From positions 13,316,472-13,380,471 of the forward strand of contig CM034601.1 in assembly GCA_020091685.1 (NCBI GenBank): a DNA stretch of 64,000 nucleotides, given 5' to 3'. Under the pieces are notes generated by a model. That model was not told the origin of the DNA. It did no database searches and worked only from the letters and a program-made list of their open reading frames with translations. Positions 1 to 11,589 of the stretch are shown here, piece after piece; the first letter of the stretch is position 1; every line of letters starts with the position of its first letter. This DNA comes from Lutjanus erythropterus (lineage: Eukaryota; Chordata; Actinopteri; Lutjaniformes; Lutjanidae). The position numbers and the translations under genes were made by a program.

Positions 1-335
1 GAGGTAACAGGACAAAAACAACATAACAGACAAAAACAACATGAAGGATGTGATGACAAAAATGGCTTTAAAGAGATGACAAAACATAACAAAGTGGAAA
101 CTACGTAACAAGACAAAACTATGTGAAAGATGCAACAAGACAAAAATGACATAAAAGATTTAACAAGACAAAGACGATGTAAAAGAAATATCAAGACAAA
201 AACAATATAAAAGACATAACAAAATGAAAAAGAAAGAGAAAAATACTAATTGACAAAAACACTGGAAAAGACCTAACAGGATCAAGATATCATAAAAGAC
301 ATGAGAAGATGAAAATGATGCAACAAGACAAAACA
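1..335 (+). repeat. Degenerate purine/A-rich minisatellite, copy 1
   Basis: The sequence repeats a loose unit of about 30 bases built around AACAAGACAAAAATGACATA followed by AAAGAC, with many substitutions and length changes. It continues off the left edge of the window, so its true length is unknown. The same unit reappears at 8080-8235, and in both places it is followed by a related non-tandem block, so the array and its flank probably moved or duplicated together. No reading frame of note runs through it. Confidence 0.75.
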
Positions 336-445
336 GACATAGAGCTATGTTTTACTTTTATTCTTTCAGTACATTTCTGAGCCTGTATCTTTTTATTTTT
401 ACACAAGTACCTGTACTTTTTCTTAAATAAAAAATGTGTGTAGCT
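336..445 (+). repeat. Flank shared with the second minisatellite
   Basis: After the array comes a block containing CTTTTATTCTTTCAGTACAT, a run of thymines, and TAAATAAAAAATGTGTGT. A similar order (CTTTTATACTCTGAGTGCAT, then TAAGTAAAGAATGTGTGC) is found at 8320-8450. This supports one composite repeat present twice. The class of the element is not recognised. Confidence 0.55.
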
Positions 446-2570
446 TTACCACCTCTGCAAAAAAAAGAGGATGTCAGCATGCCACATGGCTGATCTTACT
501 GAGACCAGTGATTTTTTTTTTTTTTTTTTATCTTTGCTCCTCTAATCTCAGACCAATCAAAGTTATTGTTTCATGTAAAGGACACATTGCAATAAAACGT
601 TTGGTGATCAGCTGGTGTCCCAAATTACCTGACCTCACCCTACCCCCTTTGTCAGAACTCGGGACACTGATGAAACGTCTGTTCACCATAACATAATATC
701 AACACCAGAACAAATGATGGCCAAACAGAAAAAGTCGTTAAAAAATTTCTTTTTGGAATGTAGAAATTATTTTACATGGTGAAATAATATGTACCTAACC
801 CTCAAGCAGGTTTAGGCCAAATATGCCCGGTGAGAGGACTTGAACTGCAAATAGTGCACTGCCTTTCACAGCCGTATTCAGGTGGTCGGAAACTCTATCT
901 GCAATAAATCTATGAAATCTTGGATAGATTAAGTAGAAGGCTATTTATAGAACACTTTGTAAGAGAAGGCTATTCTCTGTGTGGCACGGTGCATTAGTCT
1001 CCAACAATAGTTGAAAGGAGTAGATTTGCTGGAGCAGAAAGATTGGAACTTCCTCTGTGATGGCTTGAAATGGAGTCAGAGGCGTGACAGTGATGTCACA
1101 GCAGCGACCCAGGCATTCAGATGGAGATCATAGGGTTGGGCCTCGTTAGAAGATTTCTCCTGTAAAAATGAAGCCCCCCCGCCAACAGAAATGCCCGTCC
1201 CATCCATTCCTGTCTCTTTAGGGTACAGACCTAATCAGTGAATACATTAAATGTGATTGGCTGACTTTTGCGCAGATGCATCTAACCTCTAGTACATCTC
1301 ATTCCTGTAATGACTGAGCCCATTTAATTGGATGGATGAAAGCGAGAGCTCTGCCACAGTATCCTGATAGTTAGAGTTATTATGTCTGATTTGTCACCCA
1401 GTGGCAGCAAGAAAGCATCACACGTTGGAGGCGCCTGGGGTTGCTTTGCTAAAAGAAAAAGCTTCCTTTTTTTTCCTGCCAGTTTCCTCGGTGTAATCAC
1501 CGTACGGAATGAGTGTAATTGGTGAATCTGAGGGCTGAGCGGTGGCAGTCCAGTCTCATCTACTTTCAAATCAAAATGCCATTTTTTTTATGTCAAAAGA
1601 ACTGAGGTTCGGGTTTGGCCTGACAGAAAGCACTAAAGCAGTTTGTTGTGTTTCATTTCTGTCAAAAAGCGTAAAATTTAAACAATTTCAGTCTTCAGAC
1701 AACAACTCTCAAAGCACTTTTTTTTTTTCTTTCAAACCAAATCAAACTTTTTCCATTTTCAGTTGCAGGTGTTCTGAGTCTGGATGGCCCTGTGATTTTA
1801 TGGGGCATTTTATAGTCAGATTATGCCATGGAAAATGCCTTTTGCTGTTCTGCTATTTCTTTGTCGCCTGGTAATACCGTCTTGGTGCTGAAAGGATTTG
1901 ACTGCCATCTCCAAGTAAGCCTGCTACAGCACTCTGCCCTTGATCCGTATCTGAAAACACAGCAGGTTCAACATTTGCAAATATTCTTCTAGTGTTTGTT
2001 TTAATAAGGTTACAGCATTATGCATACTGCAGATAGTGTACTTCCTCCAGCTACAGTACATTCAAGCTTATTATTTTTTATTTCTGTGCTTGATTTTATA
2101 ATTATTTATTTTTTTCTATCTGTACTCAATTCTGTCATTGTGCTGCTGCAACACCTGAATTTCCCCCTTTGGGGTTCAATAGAGGCTTATCTTTTCTTAT
2201 TATGAGGACCTGCAGCACTGCAAGACTTTATATTCCTTTCACTGGATTAATATTGACTTTCAATGAAATAAAAATCAGCACTGAATCAAAAGCAATGCCG
2301 CTGCTTCTGAGGAGATGCAAAAGATCCACTGACAGATTACAGTCAAATTCAGTGTGTTCGGATGGACGGACAGATGGCAGGAGCTGCAATTGCTTACAGG
2401 TAATGTGATTATAATATTTTTAAATTTTATTTTTATTGTTTTATTATTTTATATTTAAAGTTACACTTAAGCTCTTTTTAAAAACAGCTGAGGTCTCAGG
2501 TCCCAGCACTTATATAATGTAGATTAAGCTGCATCTTAAAATCATTTGGCTTGCAAACTTTTCAGAATGT
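446..2570. other. No gene seen; unassigned non-coding DNA
   Basis: This stretch holds only short chance reading frames and an 18-base T run near 512-529. The part from about 1030 to 1470 is less AT-rich, has no obvious repeat, and contains TGATGTCA (1091-1098), a one-mismatch cAMP-response-like site. It could be a regulatory segment, but nothing beyond composition supports that. Confidence 0.4.
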
Positions 2571-3131
2571 ATAACCCCAGTCCCAGAAATATTGGAACAT
2601 TGTGTAAAACATACATGAAAACAGAATGAAATGATTTGCCAATATTTTTCCACATGCATTCAATTGAATGCAATACAAAAACAAGTGCAGTTTTTTGTAA
2701 ATATGTACTCCTTCTGAATTTAAGTCCTGCAACATGTTTTAAAGAAGTTGGGACGGAGGCAACAAAAGAAAGGGGTATCCTCAAAAGACAGGCATGGATG
2801 GGGTGAGGTTTACCACTTAGTAAAAAACTGTGGTGGCAAAAAGTCCAAAAGAGAGTAATGTTTGTTTTTCAATGTACAACTTCAGGGAATTTAGGGATTT
2901 CACCAACTACAATCCATAATATCATTGAAAGATTCAGAGAATCTGGAAAAATCTTTGCACACAAGGGGCAAGGACCCTGAATATCTTAGACCTTTGACTC
3001 CTTAGGCAGCACAAGTTGTCTTTGTGCTGTATTCAATCAAATAAAGGTTGAAAAGGATTTGCAAATCATCACATTCTGTTTTTAATCACATTTTACACAT
3101 CATCCCAGCTCTTTTGGAATTGTGGTTGTAT
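2571..3131 (+). mobile_element. Decayed, internally deleted Tc1-type transposon, copy A
   Basis: The left end (ACCCCAGTCCCAGAAATATT, then ATTGTGTAAAACATACATG) and the right end (ATTTTACACATCATCCCAGC, then TTTTGGAATTGTGGTTGTA) are inverted copies of each other, with TA at both junctions as in Tc1/mariner elements. Inside, about 2885-2975 matches the DNA-binding part of the transposase gene, including AAAGATTCAGAGAATCTGGA. Autonomous relatives are about 1.5 kb, so roughly two thirds is missing, and the remaining frame has stops. This is a dead non-autonomous copy. Confidence 0.85.
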
Positions 3132-4896
3132 TATTAACAATAACAAACACACAAAAGATCGACAAACCACAGTCATTTGCTTGTGGTCTTTGCAACAAGG
3201 CTGTGTGCACCACTTGACCGTTTTTCAGTTGAGCAGGGATGGACAGATGAGGCATCTGTTTCTGGCACGAACCTAATACAGTATCTTGACCATTCCCCCC
3301 TTTAGAGCTCATGTTGTCTGAGCTAGCTTCATCATTCTCAATGTTCCAGTTCTGCTTTTAAATTATCTGACTCATAAATGGCACAAAGGAAATACCTCAT
3401 CATCAGTAGCCTCAGGTACATCTTTATTTCCAGAGCAATGGTCATCAAAGCCCCCTACTTATTCCTGCTTAACTTCTTCGGAAAACTGCTGATTAATGAC
3501 GTGATTCAATTATCAGGAAATGCATTCCTCGCGCATTCATACTCAGGGTTCTGTGAAGTGTAAAATGGTGGCAAGTGGGCTCAATACATGGATGACAGAC
3601 ATGTGCAACAAAGAGCTGTCAACTAAATCAGTGGCTGACAAGGCAACAAGCGGGTGTTCACAGTTGGACAGACTGTTTTGTACTTTTCATGACTTAACTA
3701 GCAGCTGCACTATGTGTGCTGAAGTTACTTCATGTGCATTCACCATAAAGGGAATCCTGACTATTTCAATATCATTATCATGGTTCTGTGTGGTCCTTCA
3801 CACTTCTTAATGGTTGGACTTAAATCATAATGTCGAAAAACGTGCACTCATGCTGTGAATACAATTTGCCAGGATTCGAGCTGACATGAATTTTGGATTT
3901 CATACTACTGTATTACAGGTAAGGGAACCAACTTGACTAATGAGCTCTACGCATGAAGAAGTAACTCATTTGTCTGCTTGCACCTGTCTGCCCTGAGCTG
4001 CTGACCCTGGTGTGAGGCTTGGGGAGTTGAACGTCTCTTAATCTCAACAGCACTCACCTTGCCAACCTAACAAAGGCCCCTCATGCTCTCCACAGAGCCA
4101 CGCTCAGATTTCGGGCTTCATACACGATAATAACTGGACTGCCGTGTTGGCAGGCTCCGGTGTTCTCCACCATTAAAATCACTACGGGCCTCCCTGGCAG
4201 CGGTTAACAGGTATCCACATAAAGAACAGGCTGTTTCCAAATATCTCTAGTCACCCTCTCTCCACTGCTTCTTTGTTGCTATATCGGGTTGGCTTTCAGG
4301 CTTCATACTTTGTAATCATTGGCAACAATTAAATTTGATGTTGCTGTCAATCTGCCCAGGAAGGGGGAAATAGTTATTATGGAGTTGTTAGGTTTTTTGT
4401 GTCCTTTACAGCCTACAACTGGGAGTTGAACAATGGGACTGTGCAAACCCACTAATGGATCAGGCAATGCAAATAATGAATAAGGCAAGAGGAAGGTGAA
4501 GTCCCTCACTACCTCCGTACTTTGGAAAGAATATGAATGGTAGTCAATGGCAAGAATATGTTTTTTAAAATCCCATTTGAATTGTGCAGTAATTCATGAA
4601 ACAATTCAAACAGGACAAAAAATTTGTAAGGTCCCATGGCGCACATCAGAGGGTGAGGGACTTTCTCTACTGACTTTTATTAAGCCCTGCCCCTTTTTGC
4701 TCTGCTCCTAACTTTCTCCTTTTTCCTTCTTCCTTCCTTCCCCTGTTTGTTATACTTTATATTTGTCTTCGTTTAAAAGAAAGACAAATTTTGAAGATGG
4801 TTAAAAGGTGTTGCTGGAAGACCTGTAAAAGCAACATATAGTCATGACTTCAGTTAGCTAATGCTAGTAAAACACTAGCTAGTGATTGATGTATTT

Positions 4897-4912
4897 TAGC
4901 TAGCTAGCTAGC
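4897..4912 (+). repeat. (TAGC)4 self-complementary microsatellite
   Basis: Four exact TAGC units form a perfect palindrome. ACTAGCTAGT just upstream (about 4874) is also self-complementary. The stretch can fold into a small hairpin on either strand. Confidence 0.9.
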
Positions 4913-5029
4913 AAGCTAGGATTTTGCCAACATTAGTCCCCCAGCAACATATTTTGACCTCTACAAAATCTGGTTTCCTTTTCAACATAGACAATCCTAG
5001 CACATAGCCTGAGTACAAGAAACAGCAAA

Positions 5030-5410
5030 GGAGAAAGTTGTCTGAGGTTCCACGCAAGCCCCCAGGAAGAGCACTTGGCTTTGAAGCCAATTCAACCTTG
5101 TGAAATGACATCATCACCTGATGCTCTATGGCCCAAAATTACTTTTTTTCCCATAGACATACACTGTGAAGGAAGGGTTGTAAAACAGCGAATATTTCTT
5201 TAGCATCACAACCCCCAGAAAGACAAAATTTGGTTCAGCTAGGAATGAACAGAGGCCCACTTCCAACACTGTATCCAGGTCTGAGTATTTCATCCATGGA
5301 GCCACCGGGTACATAGTTTGCTCAACTATTACTGGAACACAGAGTGGAAGGAGGTGGGCCTTAAGAGGGGTCATCAGCCAGTAGCATGTAAGTATTTTTA
5401 TACGCTGTAA
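5030..5410 (+). repeat. Interspersed repeat related to 24560-24850
   Basis: The segment near 5333-5375 (CTGGAACACAGAGTGGAAGG, then GGTGGGCCTTAAGAGGGGTC) matches 24714-24758 (TTGGAGCACAGAGAAGAAGG, then GTGGGACTTAGGAAAGGTC). Upstream in both is a region with GGCTTCAAAG-like and CCATAGAC/AGTCTATGG-like words. Two diverged copies of one family are the simplest reading. No termini or coding capacity were identified. Confidence 0.5.
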
Positions 5411-6224
5411 CTTTAAAATAAAATCTTAACTAAATGTGAACATTTACTATAATCCACAGATGCACATTTGCTAGCAGCAGGGCATGGGAATGTCGTCTGG
5501 TCAGTCTGCTGGTCTGTCCAACACGCTGGTGCAGAACCAGTTGCCTTGACAACTACTGACCACGGTGACATGTGATTTGACCTCGAACATTTATCTAATG
5601 TCCCCCAGAAAATGATTTCTAGTGACTTGGTGATTATCTGACCTTTAGCCTAATGCTGCTATCTGGTCAGCCTCCCCAAATGCTTCGCAAGAAATATTAA
5701 AAATTAATGTGCAGTTTGTTGCCACATATACTAAACACCTCCATGCCCACAAGTTATAGCTGAGGTTCTAAAAGTAACAGAAATATCAGTTTTTTTAATT
5801 TCATACATCACTTTCATATTTTGAGGAGTAATGAGTCTCTTTGAAGCTGCTTTTTATTGCTTGTTTTGATCTTTACATTTGCTACTTTCTTCTGATGCAC
5901 CAAAAAACACCCTGTTTTCTTACCCATGTGATCTGCTTTTTGTCTGCAGCTTCTGTTTTCTATATCTTTTCTCTGAAAGCTGTTGTTTTGGCCATCAGTA
6001 GCCTGCGCAGTGCTGGAACTCAAAACAGTGGATCCAAGTCAGTCTCTCTAGTCAGTATTTATGCATGTGGTCTTGTTTTTCACTTTCAGCCCCTCAGTGA
6101 AGTTACTGTAGTTCTTCTGTTGTAACCTCAGAGATAAAGTAGATAACATTAGAGAGGTCTGTCAAATATTTGTTTAAGATATTATGTAATATGTAACAAG
6201 CAGCAACCTCCAGGGTTCCATCTG

Positions 6225-6720
6225 AAAAAATGAAGCCAACGCAGAAGTGCTAAAACTGCAGTTCCTCAAACGGCCACCAGAGGCTGCCTGCAAAGACAAG
6301 TCAGTCGCCTTTAACTCTCATATTAAAATGTCCAACTTTACAGTGGAAATAAACACGTTTGCAGCCTGTTACAGAAAATAGTTTTGGTGTCATTAGCTAC
6401 TTTACTTGTTCATGGCAACTGTACAGAATGCTGTAAATGATATTATATTATATTATATTATATTATATTATATTATATTATATTACTGTAATGTAAATTA
6501 TATTATATTTGAGTAACAGGTGGCTACAGACACAGATAGCAGGCCACTAGGTAGCCGCCTAATTTGACCACCTCGGCTCCACTTGCGCTCCACCTCTGCT
6601 TTGTTGTTGATTGGCTGGAAGCTGAGCTAGGCACTGCCAACATGGTGACAGCCAGAGCCACCACACTGTGAGCTTAAAAACAGCTCTTCAGAAACCTATG
6701 GGTAACTACCATTATTTATT
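6225..6720 (+). repeat. Teleost-type interspersed repeat fragment
   Basis: The order AACGGCCACCAGAGGCTGCC, then ATTAAAATGTCCAACTTTAC, then AAATAAACACGTTTGCAGCC and AGTTTTGGTGTCATTAGCTA resembles a fish interspersed repeat that I recall. A short piece of the same words (CACAAGAGGCTGCCTGCAAA) occurs near 42927. The copy is interrupted by an expanded ATTAT microsatellite at 6440-6485. Its class is uncertain. Confidence 0.55.
6440..6485 (+). repeat. (TATTA)n pentanucleotide microsatellite
   Basis: About nine near-perfect TATTA units run without interruption inside the interspersed repeat at 6225-6720. A weaker echo (ATTATATTATATTT) follows at about 6499. Confidence 0.95.
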
Positions 6721-6739
6721 ATGCTGTCTATACTTTTAA

Positions 6740-7240
6740 CAAACTTGACAAAGTGAATAATCCATATGTACATTGTATGCAGATGACACAGTTTTTTATT
6801 ACTCAGTGGAAAAGAAACTCTGACAGCTCTGAGAATGACAGAGTTGTGTCAGCAGACTTGAACAGAGGATGTGGAAAAAGCTGCCTTGTGCTTTAGAGTT
6901 AACAAGCTCTTTCTAAATCCTCCACAATCTAAATCCATGCTGTCTGGGCTTTTTCAAAAACTTTGATGCACTAGAAACTCTTAAACTATCAGCTGTGGGG
7001 TCCATATGAAAGGCTAGTTTATGTTTTTTGGTGTGATGATGTATTAGGTCATTCAAAAACTGTCAGCTGGTTTGGGCATCTCTGAGCAAACTAGGAAAAC
7101 TGAAATGTCCTCAGAGCGATGTAGGATATTCTTTTAAACTTTTTTATTCACTTTACTGTAGAACAGCCAGGCTTTATGTAATGCTGCAGTGCAGCAAAAC
7201 AGGGTCAGACCAAATTAAACAAGTAAACAACAGGCGAGAT
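6740..7240 (+). mobile_element. Decayed LINE reverse-transcriptase fragment
   Basis: In one frame, 6770-6808 reads TLYADDTVFYYS. This contains the YADD box that carries two catalytic aspartates of LINE-type reverse transcriptase, in the context usual for L2/Rex1/CR1-like elements (YADDTVLY). About 140 bases later the text reads AATCTAAATCCATGCTGTCT, matching the lysine-S-K-S-M-L step that follows in such elements. Frameshifts and stops break the frame, and neither the 5' end nor a clear 3' tail is present. It is a dead fragment. Confidence 0.7.
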
Positions 7241-7680
7241 TTTACAGATCATATAAACCATATACTCTGTTATGCAGATAAACTAAAGCAAAGCAGCTGG
7301 TGCTTTTGCAGAGAATTAAAGTAACTATATACTAACACTTATATTTGAGTCATTGCATCATATTGTTCAATGTTTTTAGGTGAGCTCCAACAGCAGCACC
7401 AAATGGTCACTCAAGGGCAGCAGGCAGAAGCTACATCACCTAGAAACCATTTCAGCCAAATATGCTGTTTGTGCTATGCTTACTTTTAATCCCAAACATT
7501 TAACACAAACAATTGTGCTTTCTATCCTTTCATTGTGCTGCGACATTGTGTGCTGCCCTCTCAAATCAAGACTACCAGAAAAAACGGCGCATACTGCACA
7601 GGGTCAAAAAAGTAGAGTCAGCAATGCAAAAAGATAAAAAAAAATCAGATGCTCTTCAACAATGGGGCCAAAAATTAAAT
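7241..7680. other. No gene seen; flank of the palindrome
   Basis: Two short overlapping forward frames exist (7380-7637 and 7513-7722), but neither resembles a known protein and both run into repeat DNA. The lysine/glutamine-rich stretch near 7575-7720 could be a relic of a mobile-element protein. That is only a guess. Confidence 0.3.
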
Positions 7681-8043
7681 GAAAATAAAACAAACATTAA
7701 CTGTCCAACTTGGAGACAATAGAAGTGTAAAGTGATGGATGGCAGTCTGGAATGATCTGAGGCACTCTGACAATAAATTTAAAAATCCTCTATTCAATCA
7801 TGGATATGCAAATGTGTTTGGACACAACCGAGTCTTCATCAAGGGATAAAGAGACAATAAGGAACAGATGTTGTATATAAAAAATTGTCTCTTTATGCCC
7901 TGATGAAGATTTGGTCTAGTCGAAACGCGACATGATTTAATAAAGGATTTTTAATTTATTATCAGAGTACCTTGGATCATTCCAGACTGCCATTCATCTC
8001 TGTGTGCTTTTATCGCAAGTAAGTCAATGTTTGTTTTATTTTC
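7681..8043. repeat. Large imperfect palindrome (head-to-head repeat pair)
   Basis: The left arm (7681-7858) and right arm (7884-8043) are reverse complements over roughly 160-178 bases, around a 25-base loop. Examples are GAAAATAAAACAAACATTAA on the left against the complement of AATGTTTGTTTTATTTTC at the right end; ATGGCAGTCTGGAATGATC against GATCATTCCAGACTGCCAT; and GAGACAAT against ATTGTCTC at the loop. Each arm carries a GATGAAG...GTC(G/C)AAAC motif. The two arms look like two copies of one repeat inserted in opposite orientation, or the inverted ends of a single element. Transcripts from either strand would form a long hairpin. Confidence 0.85.
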
Positions 8044-8079
8044 AGACATCACGACCGATTTCAACCTAAATAGATGAGA

Positions 8080-8465
8080 TAGTAAGACAAAGAAAACAAG
8101 ACAAAATGACTTAATAGGATGTAGCAAAGATAACAACATTAAACACATAACAAGACAAAAATAACATAAAAGACGTAATAAAATGTAATGAGAAGAAAAT
8201 TACTTAAGAGATGAAACAAGACAAAACAGAGGGAGAGGGAGATTTGACCATTAAGAAACGGGAGGTTCAGTTATCTTTTCACAGGGCTGGGATGTAGAAA
8301 TGCCCTTCAGAGGGTGACTCTTAACTTTTATACTCTGAGTGCATTTTAGAGTCTGTGCTTTTTCACATTTACTTGAGTAAAGAAGTTGAAGTCAAGTTTT
8401 TTCTTCTACACATCTGCACTTCTGCTTAAGTAAAGAATGTGTGCCCTTTTATCATCTCTGTTTGT
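8080..8465 (+). repeat. Degenerate minisatellite, copy 2, with shared flank
   Basis: The array at about 8080-8235 uses the same unit as 1-335 (CATAACAAGACAAAAATAAC, then ATAAAAGACGTAATAAAATG). The block after 8300 (CTTTTATACTCTGAGTGCAT, then TTACTTGAGTAAAGAAGTTG) parallels 336-445. Copy 2 is shorter and adjoins the palindrome. Confidence 0.7.
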
Positions 8466-10284
8466 TGGTATGTGATGTGTTTTTAATATTTTTGCACGAG
8501 TTCTGTGTTTTCTGTTATACAGAGTCGACTCCCTGGAGAGCAGCATTGAGAGGATTATTTTGGCGAATGAAAGCCAAATTAAAAGAAACAGCACAGAGTG
8601 AAGGTAAATTTTAATAAATGTGGAGCCTCAACAGTACAGATCTAACATGATTTATTATGCAAGACAAGACTAAACCTATCTGTGTGATGCTGTATTTGTT
8701 TTCCAGCCATGCCATGCATAGCACAATTAATTACAGTGCTTGTATTAATGAGCATCCTCTATTAATCCGACAGAGTGTTACATAAATAGTCACAGCCCCG
8801 TAGCATAGCTAACAGGGCCTGATCACAATGTGTAAAACTAACACTAAATTTATCATACTATAATGCACATACAAAGTAACGGTTACACACATAAACATAA
8901 GTTTGCATAAAACCTTGCTGACTTACGAGATTTAAAGGTGATTTTGCACCAAGTTGATGAAGCATGTTCGATTCTATTCCCGCAGGGCATTTTAATTAAC
9001 ACATTAAATATTACAAAATGGTGTAATATTAATGTCTCACATATTGTGCTACCACCCTCTTCCCCCCTTTATGCATAATTCTTAACAATGTGTGTGTGTG
9101 TTATATGTATGTACACAGAATATGTTTGTCTGTGTGTGTTTCCTTTTGAGGATTTCTTTTATTGGTCAAATTAATGAGGTGCTGGAAACATGTCCGCCGA
9201 GGCTCCAGCCAACTGCCAAAAGCACCGCCGAAACATGGCGGCCGATTTTTGTTTTCTAATTTTGCTTTGGCACTTGTGAAATTTGGCGTTCTGTCCCGGG
9301 ATGGAATAATAGATGCTTCTGGAGAACATTCTGTGGACTAACAATATCCGGTCCAATATCCAAGGCCTTCAAACGGCGCTAATGACACGTTTTACTGATT
9401 GAGTCGTCATGAGCTGATTGTCTTTGTTGATCCGGCATCAGCGGCAAAGACACACAAGCTGTTGACAGCAGACGCAGCCAAATATTATGAGTCAATATCT
9501 AAAAATATACCAGGTCAACACTGAGCTAAAAATAAATACTTTGGAGCGTGACAGGAGAAATGACTGTGTGCTTTCACAGTGGCTTATTTTTTCACCTCTC
9601 AGGTTAAAACTCATTAGATCCCAATTTGAAACTGTAAACTGATAAACTGTAACTTCTTGGTGTACATCTTCTCAACTTTCAAGAAAGCATTGAAACAATA
9701 AAAGAAACCTGAGAGCCAATATTATACAGGTGACAAAGCTTTATGAAATTCTTCAACAGAGGCTTAGAGTATCTCATAAAGCACAGTGTGCAAGCAGCTT
9801 TCCATAAGCTCAAAGATTTGTTCATTTGAATGTTGACACTGAAAGAGTTTTACAGTTTATCAGGCAACAATGCAGCCACACTCGTTTTCAAATCTTTACA
9901 TACTCAGTATTTGTCAGAGTAGGGCAGGTCAGGACTTTGCCCTCCTCTGGAAAAAAATCTGGTATTTGTAGCGTTATGTGAAATAGCCATAATTCAGTGC
10001 CTATTAAATGTCTTCTGTAAAGATGAAACCACACATTTTAAAGTGGCCTTTCATTGTGACCAGTCCAAAGCACACCTGTGCAATAATTATTCTGTTTAAT
10101 CAGCACCTCTATATGCCAGGTGGATGGATTATCCTGGTAAAGGAATAGTGCTCACTAACACAGGTGTTAAATATGTGAACAACGTTTGAGAAAAATTAAA
10201 CTTTTGCATAGATCCACTAGATGTATGGGATCAAAAACAAAAATTTTACTTTTATATTTTTGATATATCTCAGTCTGTTCTCTA
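8466..10284. other. No gene seen; unassigned DNA
   Basis: Apart from the GC-richer segment listed separately at 9170-9500 and a short TG run near 9091-9101, this is AT-rich DNA with no exon-like frame and no repeat that I recognise. Confidence 0.4.
9170..9500. promoter_or_regulatory. Candidate conserved non-coding element
   Basis: This block has more CG dinucleotides than its neighbours (TGTCCGCCGAGGCTCCAGCC, ACCGCCGAAACATGGCGGCC, CAAACGGCGCTAATGACACG) and no match to other repeats in the window. It includes ATGGCGGC (a YY1-like word), CTAATGAC (a homeodomain-type core) and TGAGTCGTCA (AP-1/CRE-like). No reading frame suggests an exon. The call rests on composition and motif clustering only. 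Confidence 0.25.
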
Positions 10285-10755
10285 TTAAAGGGATAGTTCA
10301 CCCAAAAATGAAAGTTCTGTCATTATCTACTCATTCTTGCCGATTGAAGGATGGGTTTGTTATTCCACAAAACACTGCTGGAGTTTTACAGGAAAACAGC
10401 ATTGTGAAATCTCCCGAACAATTGAAGTGAATGGTGACCAGTTTTCAAAAAACAAAACATAAAATGCCAACATACTGCTCGTCTGGGATCATGCTGGTCA
10501 CAAGAGCACACACACGGTCACACCACACACACCCAGTTCAGACAGTGTGCACATGCTTGTGAATGTAGCTTGGCATGTCGGGGCTTTAGGAGATCACCAT
10601 TCACTTCCATTGTTTAAGAGACTGCAACACTGTTTTTGAGGGAAACTCCAGCAGTGTTTTGTAGATAAAAAAAAATAATAAACTCGACCTTCAGTCAGCA
10701 TGAGGATGAGTAAATAATGACTTAATTTTCATTTTTGGGTGAACTATCCATTTAA
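10285..10755. mobile_element. Foldback MITE with TTAA ends
   Basis: The element begins TTAAAGGGATAGTTCACCCA and ends TGGGTGAACTATCCATTTAA, so the termini are inverted repeats bounded by TTAA on both sides. The inversion extends deep inside: AACACTGCTGGAGTTTTACA on the left pairs with CTCCAGCAGTGTTTTGTAG on the right, and GAAGTGAATGGTGACC pairs with CACCATTCACTTCC. TTAA junctions suggest piggyBac-type mobilisation, but no transposase is present. The terminal words are, from memory, very common in teleost genomes. Confidence 0.85.
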
Positions 10756-11589
10756 GTAATCATTTATCATTTATATAGTCGTCAAATCACGGTTATTCAG
10801 GAATTAACCGCTAATGATTCATTAATTTTGCATTGCATTTTGTAAAGTGATACTGGACTCTTTGTGATGTTCCCATTATGTGATACAGAAATCATAGGAT
10901 CCCGAGAACATAGGAATGATCCCAGAAAACTTCAGTCTTTCTCCCCACACTCAACACACTAAGGATAAAAATTACTCTTTGATTTGCACAACACCAGCTC
11001 TGCAGATACATTTAACACTTCTCACCCTATAATTTGCACGTTAGTCTTAACCACAGCAGGCTAATGGACTGGGGTTGTGACTCATCTAAGTGGAAATAGC
11101 ATTCCTTTCTTTTGCGACAACACACTGCAAAAGTGATAAATGATCCTGATGGCATGAAAAATCCATTATGAGGAACACTGTATTGGCAATTCACTGGCAA
11201 ATCATTTAAATCAATGCAAATGATCAGCCACATCAGAATGTATGATGCTAGTGTTAATCTCATTACCAATATTAATGCTTTAAATTAAGGCGCTTAGAGA
11301 TTTTTTTTTAATGGTTTGTGGAAGTTTCCCATTATCCTATATCTGACTGATACATTATGCTGTCTGAAGTGTGCCGCTGAAATAATCAGACTTTTCCAGT
11401 GTTTAATTGTAATGAATTAATACACTGATTAACTAAATCTGCACTTAAACTCAAAGAACATATTTTCAACATTTTTTTATTCTGTTTTTAAATTATAAAT
11501 TATTAACTAATTTTAAAAAGCTTTTAATTGAACTTTTTTCACTGAATTTATTTAAAGTGCATGCCTATTTTGTATTCATGTAAAAAGGT
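10756..11589. other. No gene seen; AT-rich DNA
   Basis: No repeat or exon was recognised. The sequence has several ATTAAT/TTAATT words and short homopolymer runs (T9 at about 11302-11310). Confidence 0.4.

Larger units (their letters stand above)
3132..6224. other. No gene seen; unassigned DNA
   Basis: No reading frame here looks like an exon. The part at about 3940-4215 is non-repetitive and relatively GC-rich (CACCTGTCTGCCCTGAGCTG, then CCTCCCTGGCAGCGG) and could be a conserved non-coding element. The rest is AT-rich with short pyrimidine runs (4690-4745). Separate entries cover a TAGC repeat and an interspersed repeat. Confidence 0.4.

Noticed and set aside
6740..7240. Functional reverse transcriptase gene
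   Set aside because: Only the YADDT neighbourhood is readable; frameshifts and stops on both sides show a dead fragment.
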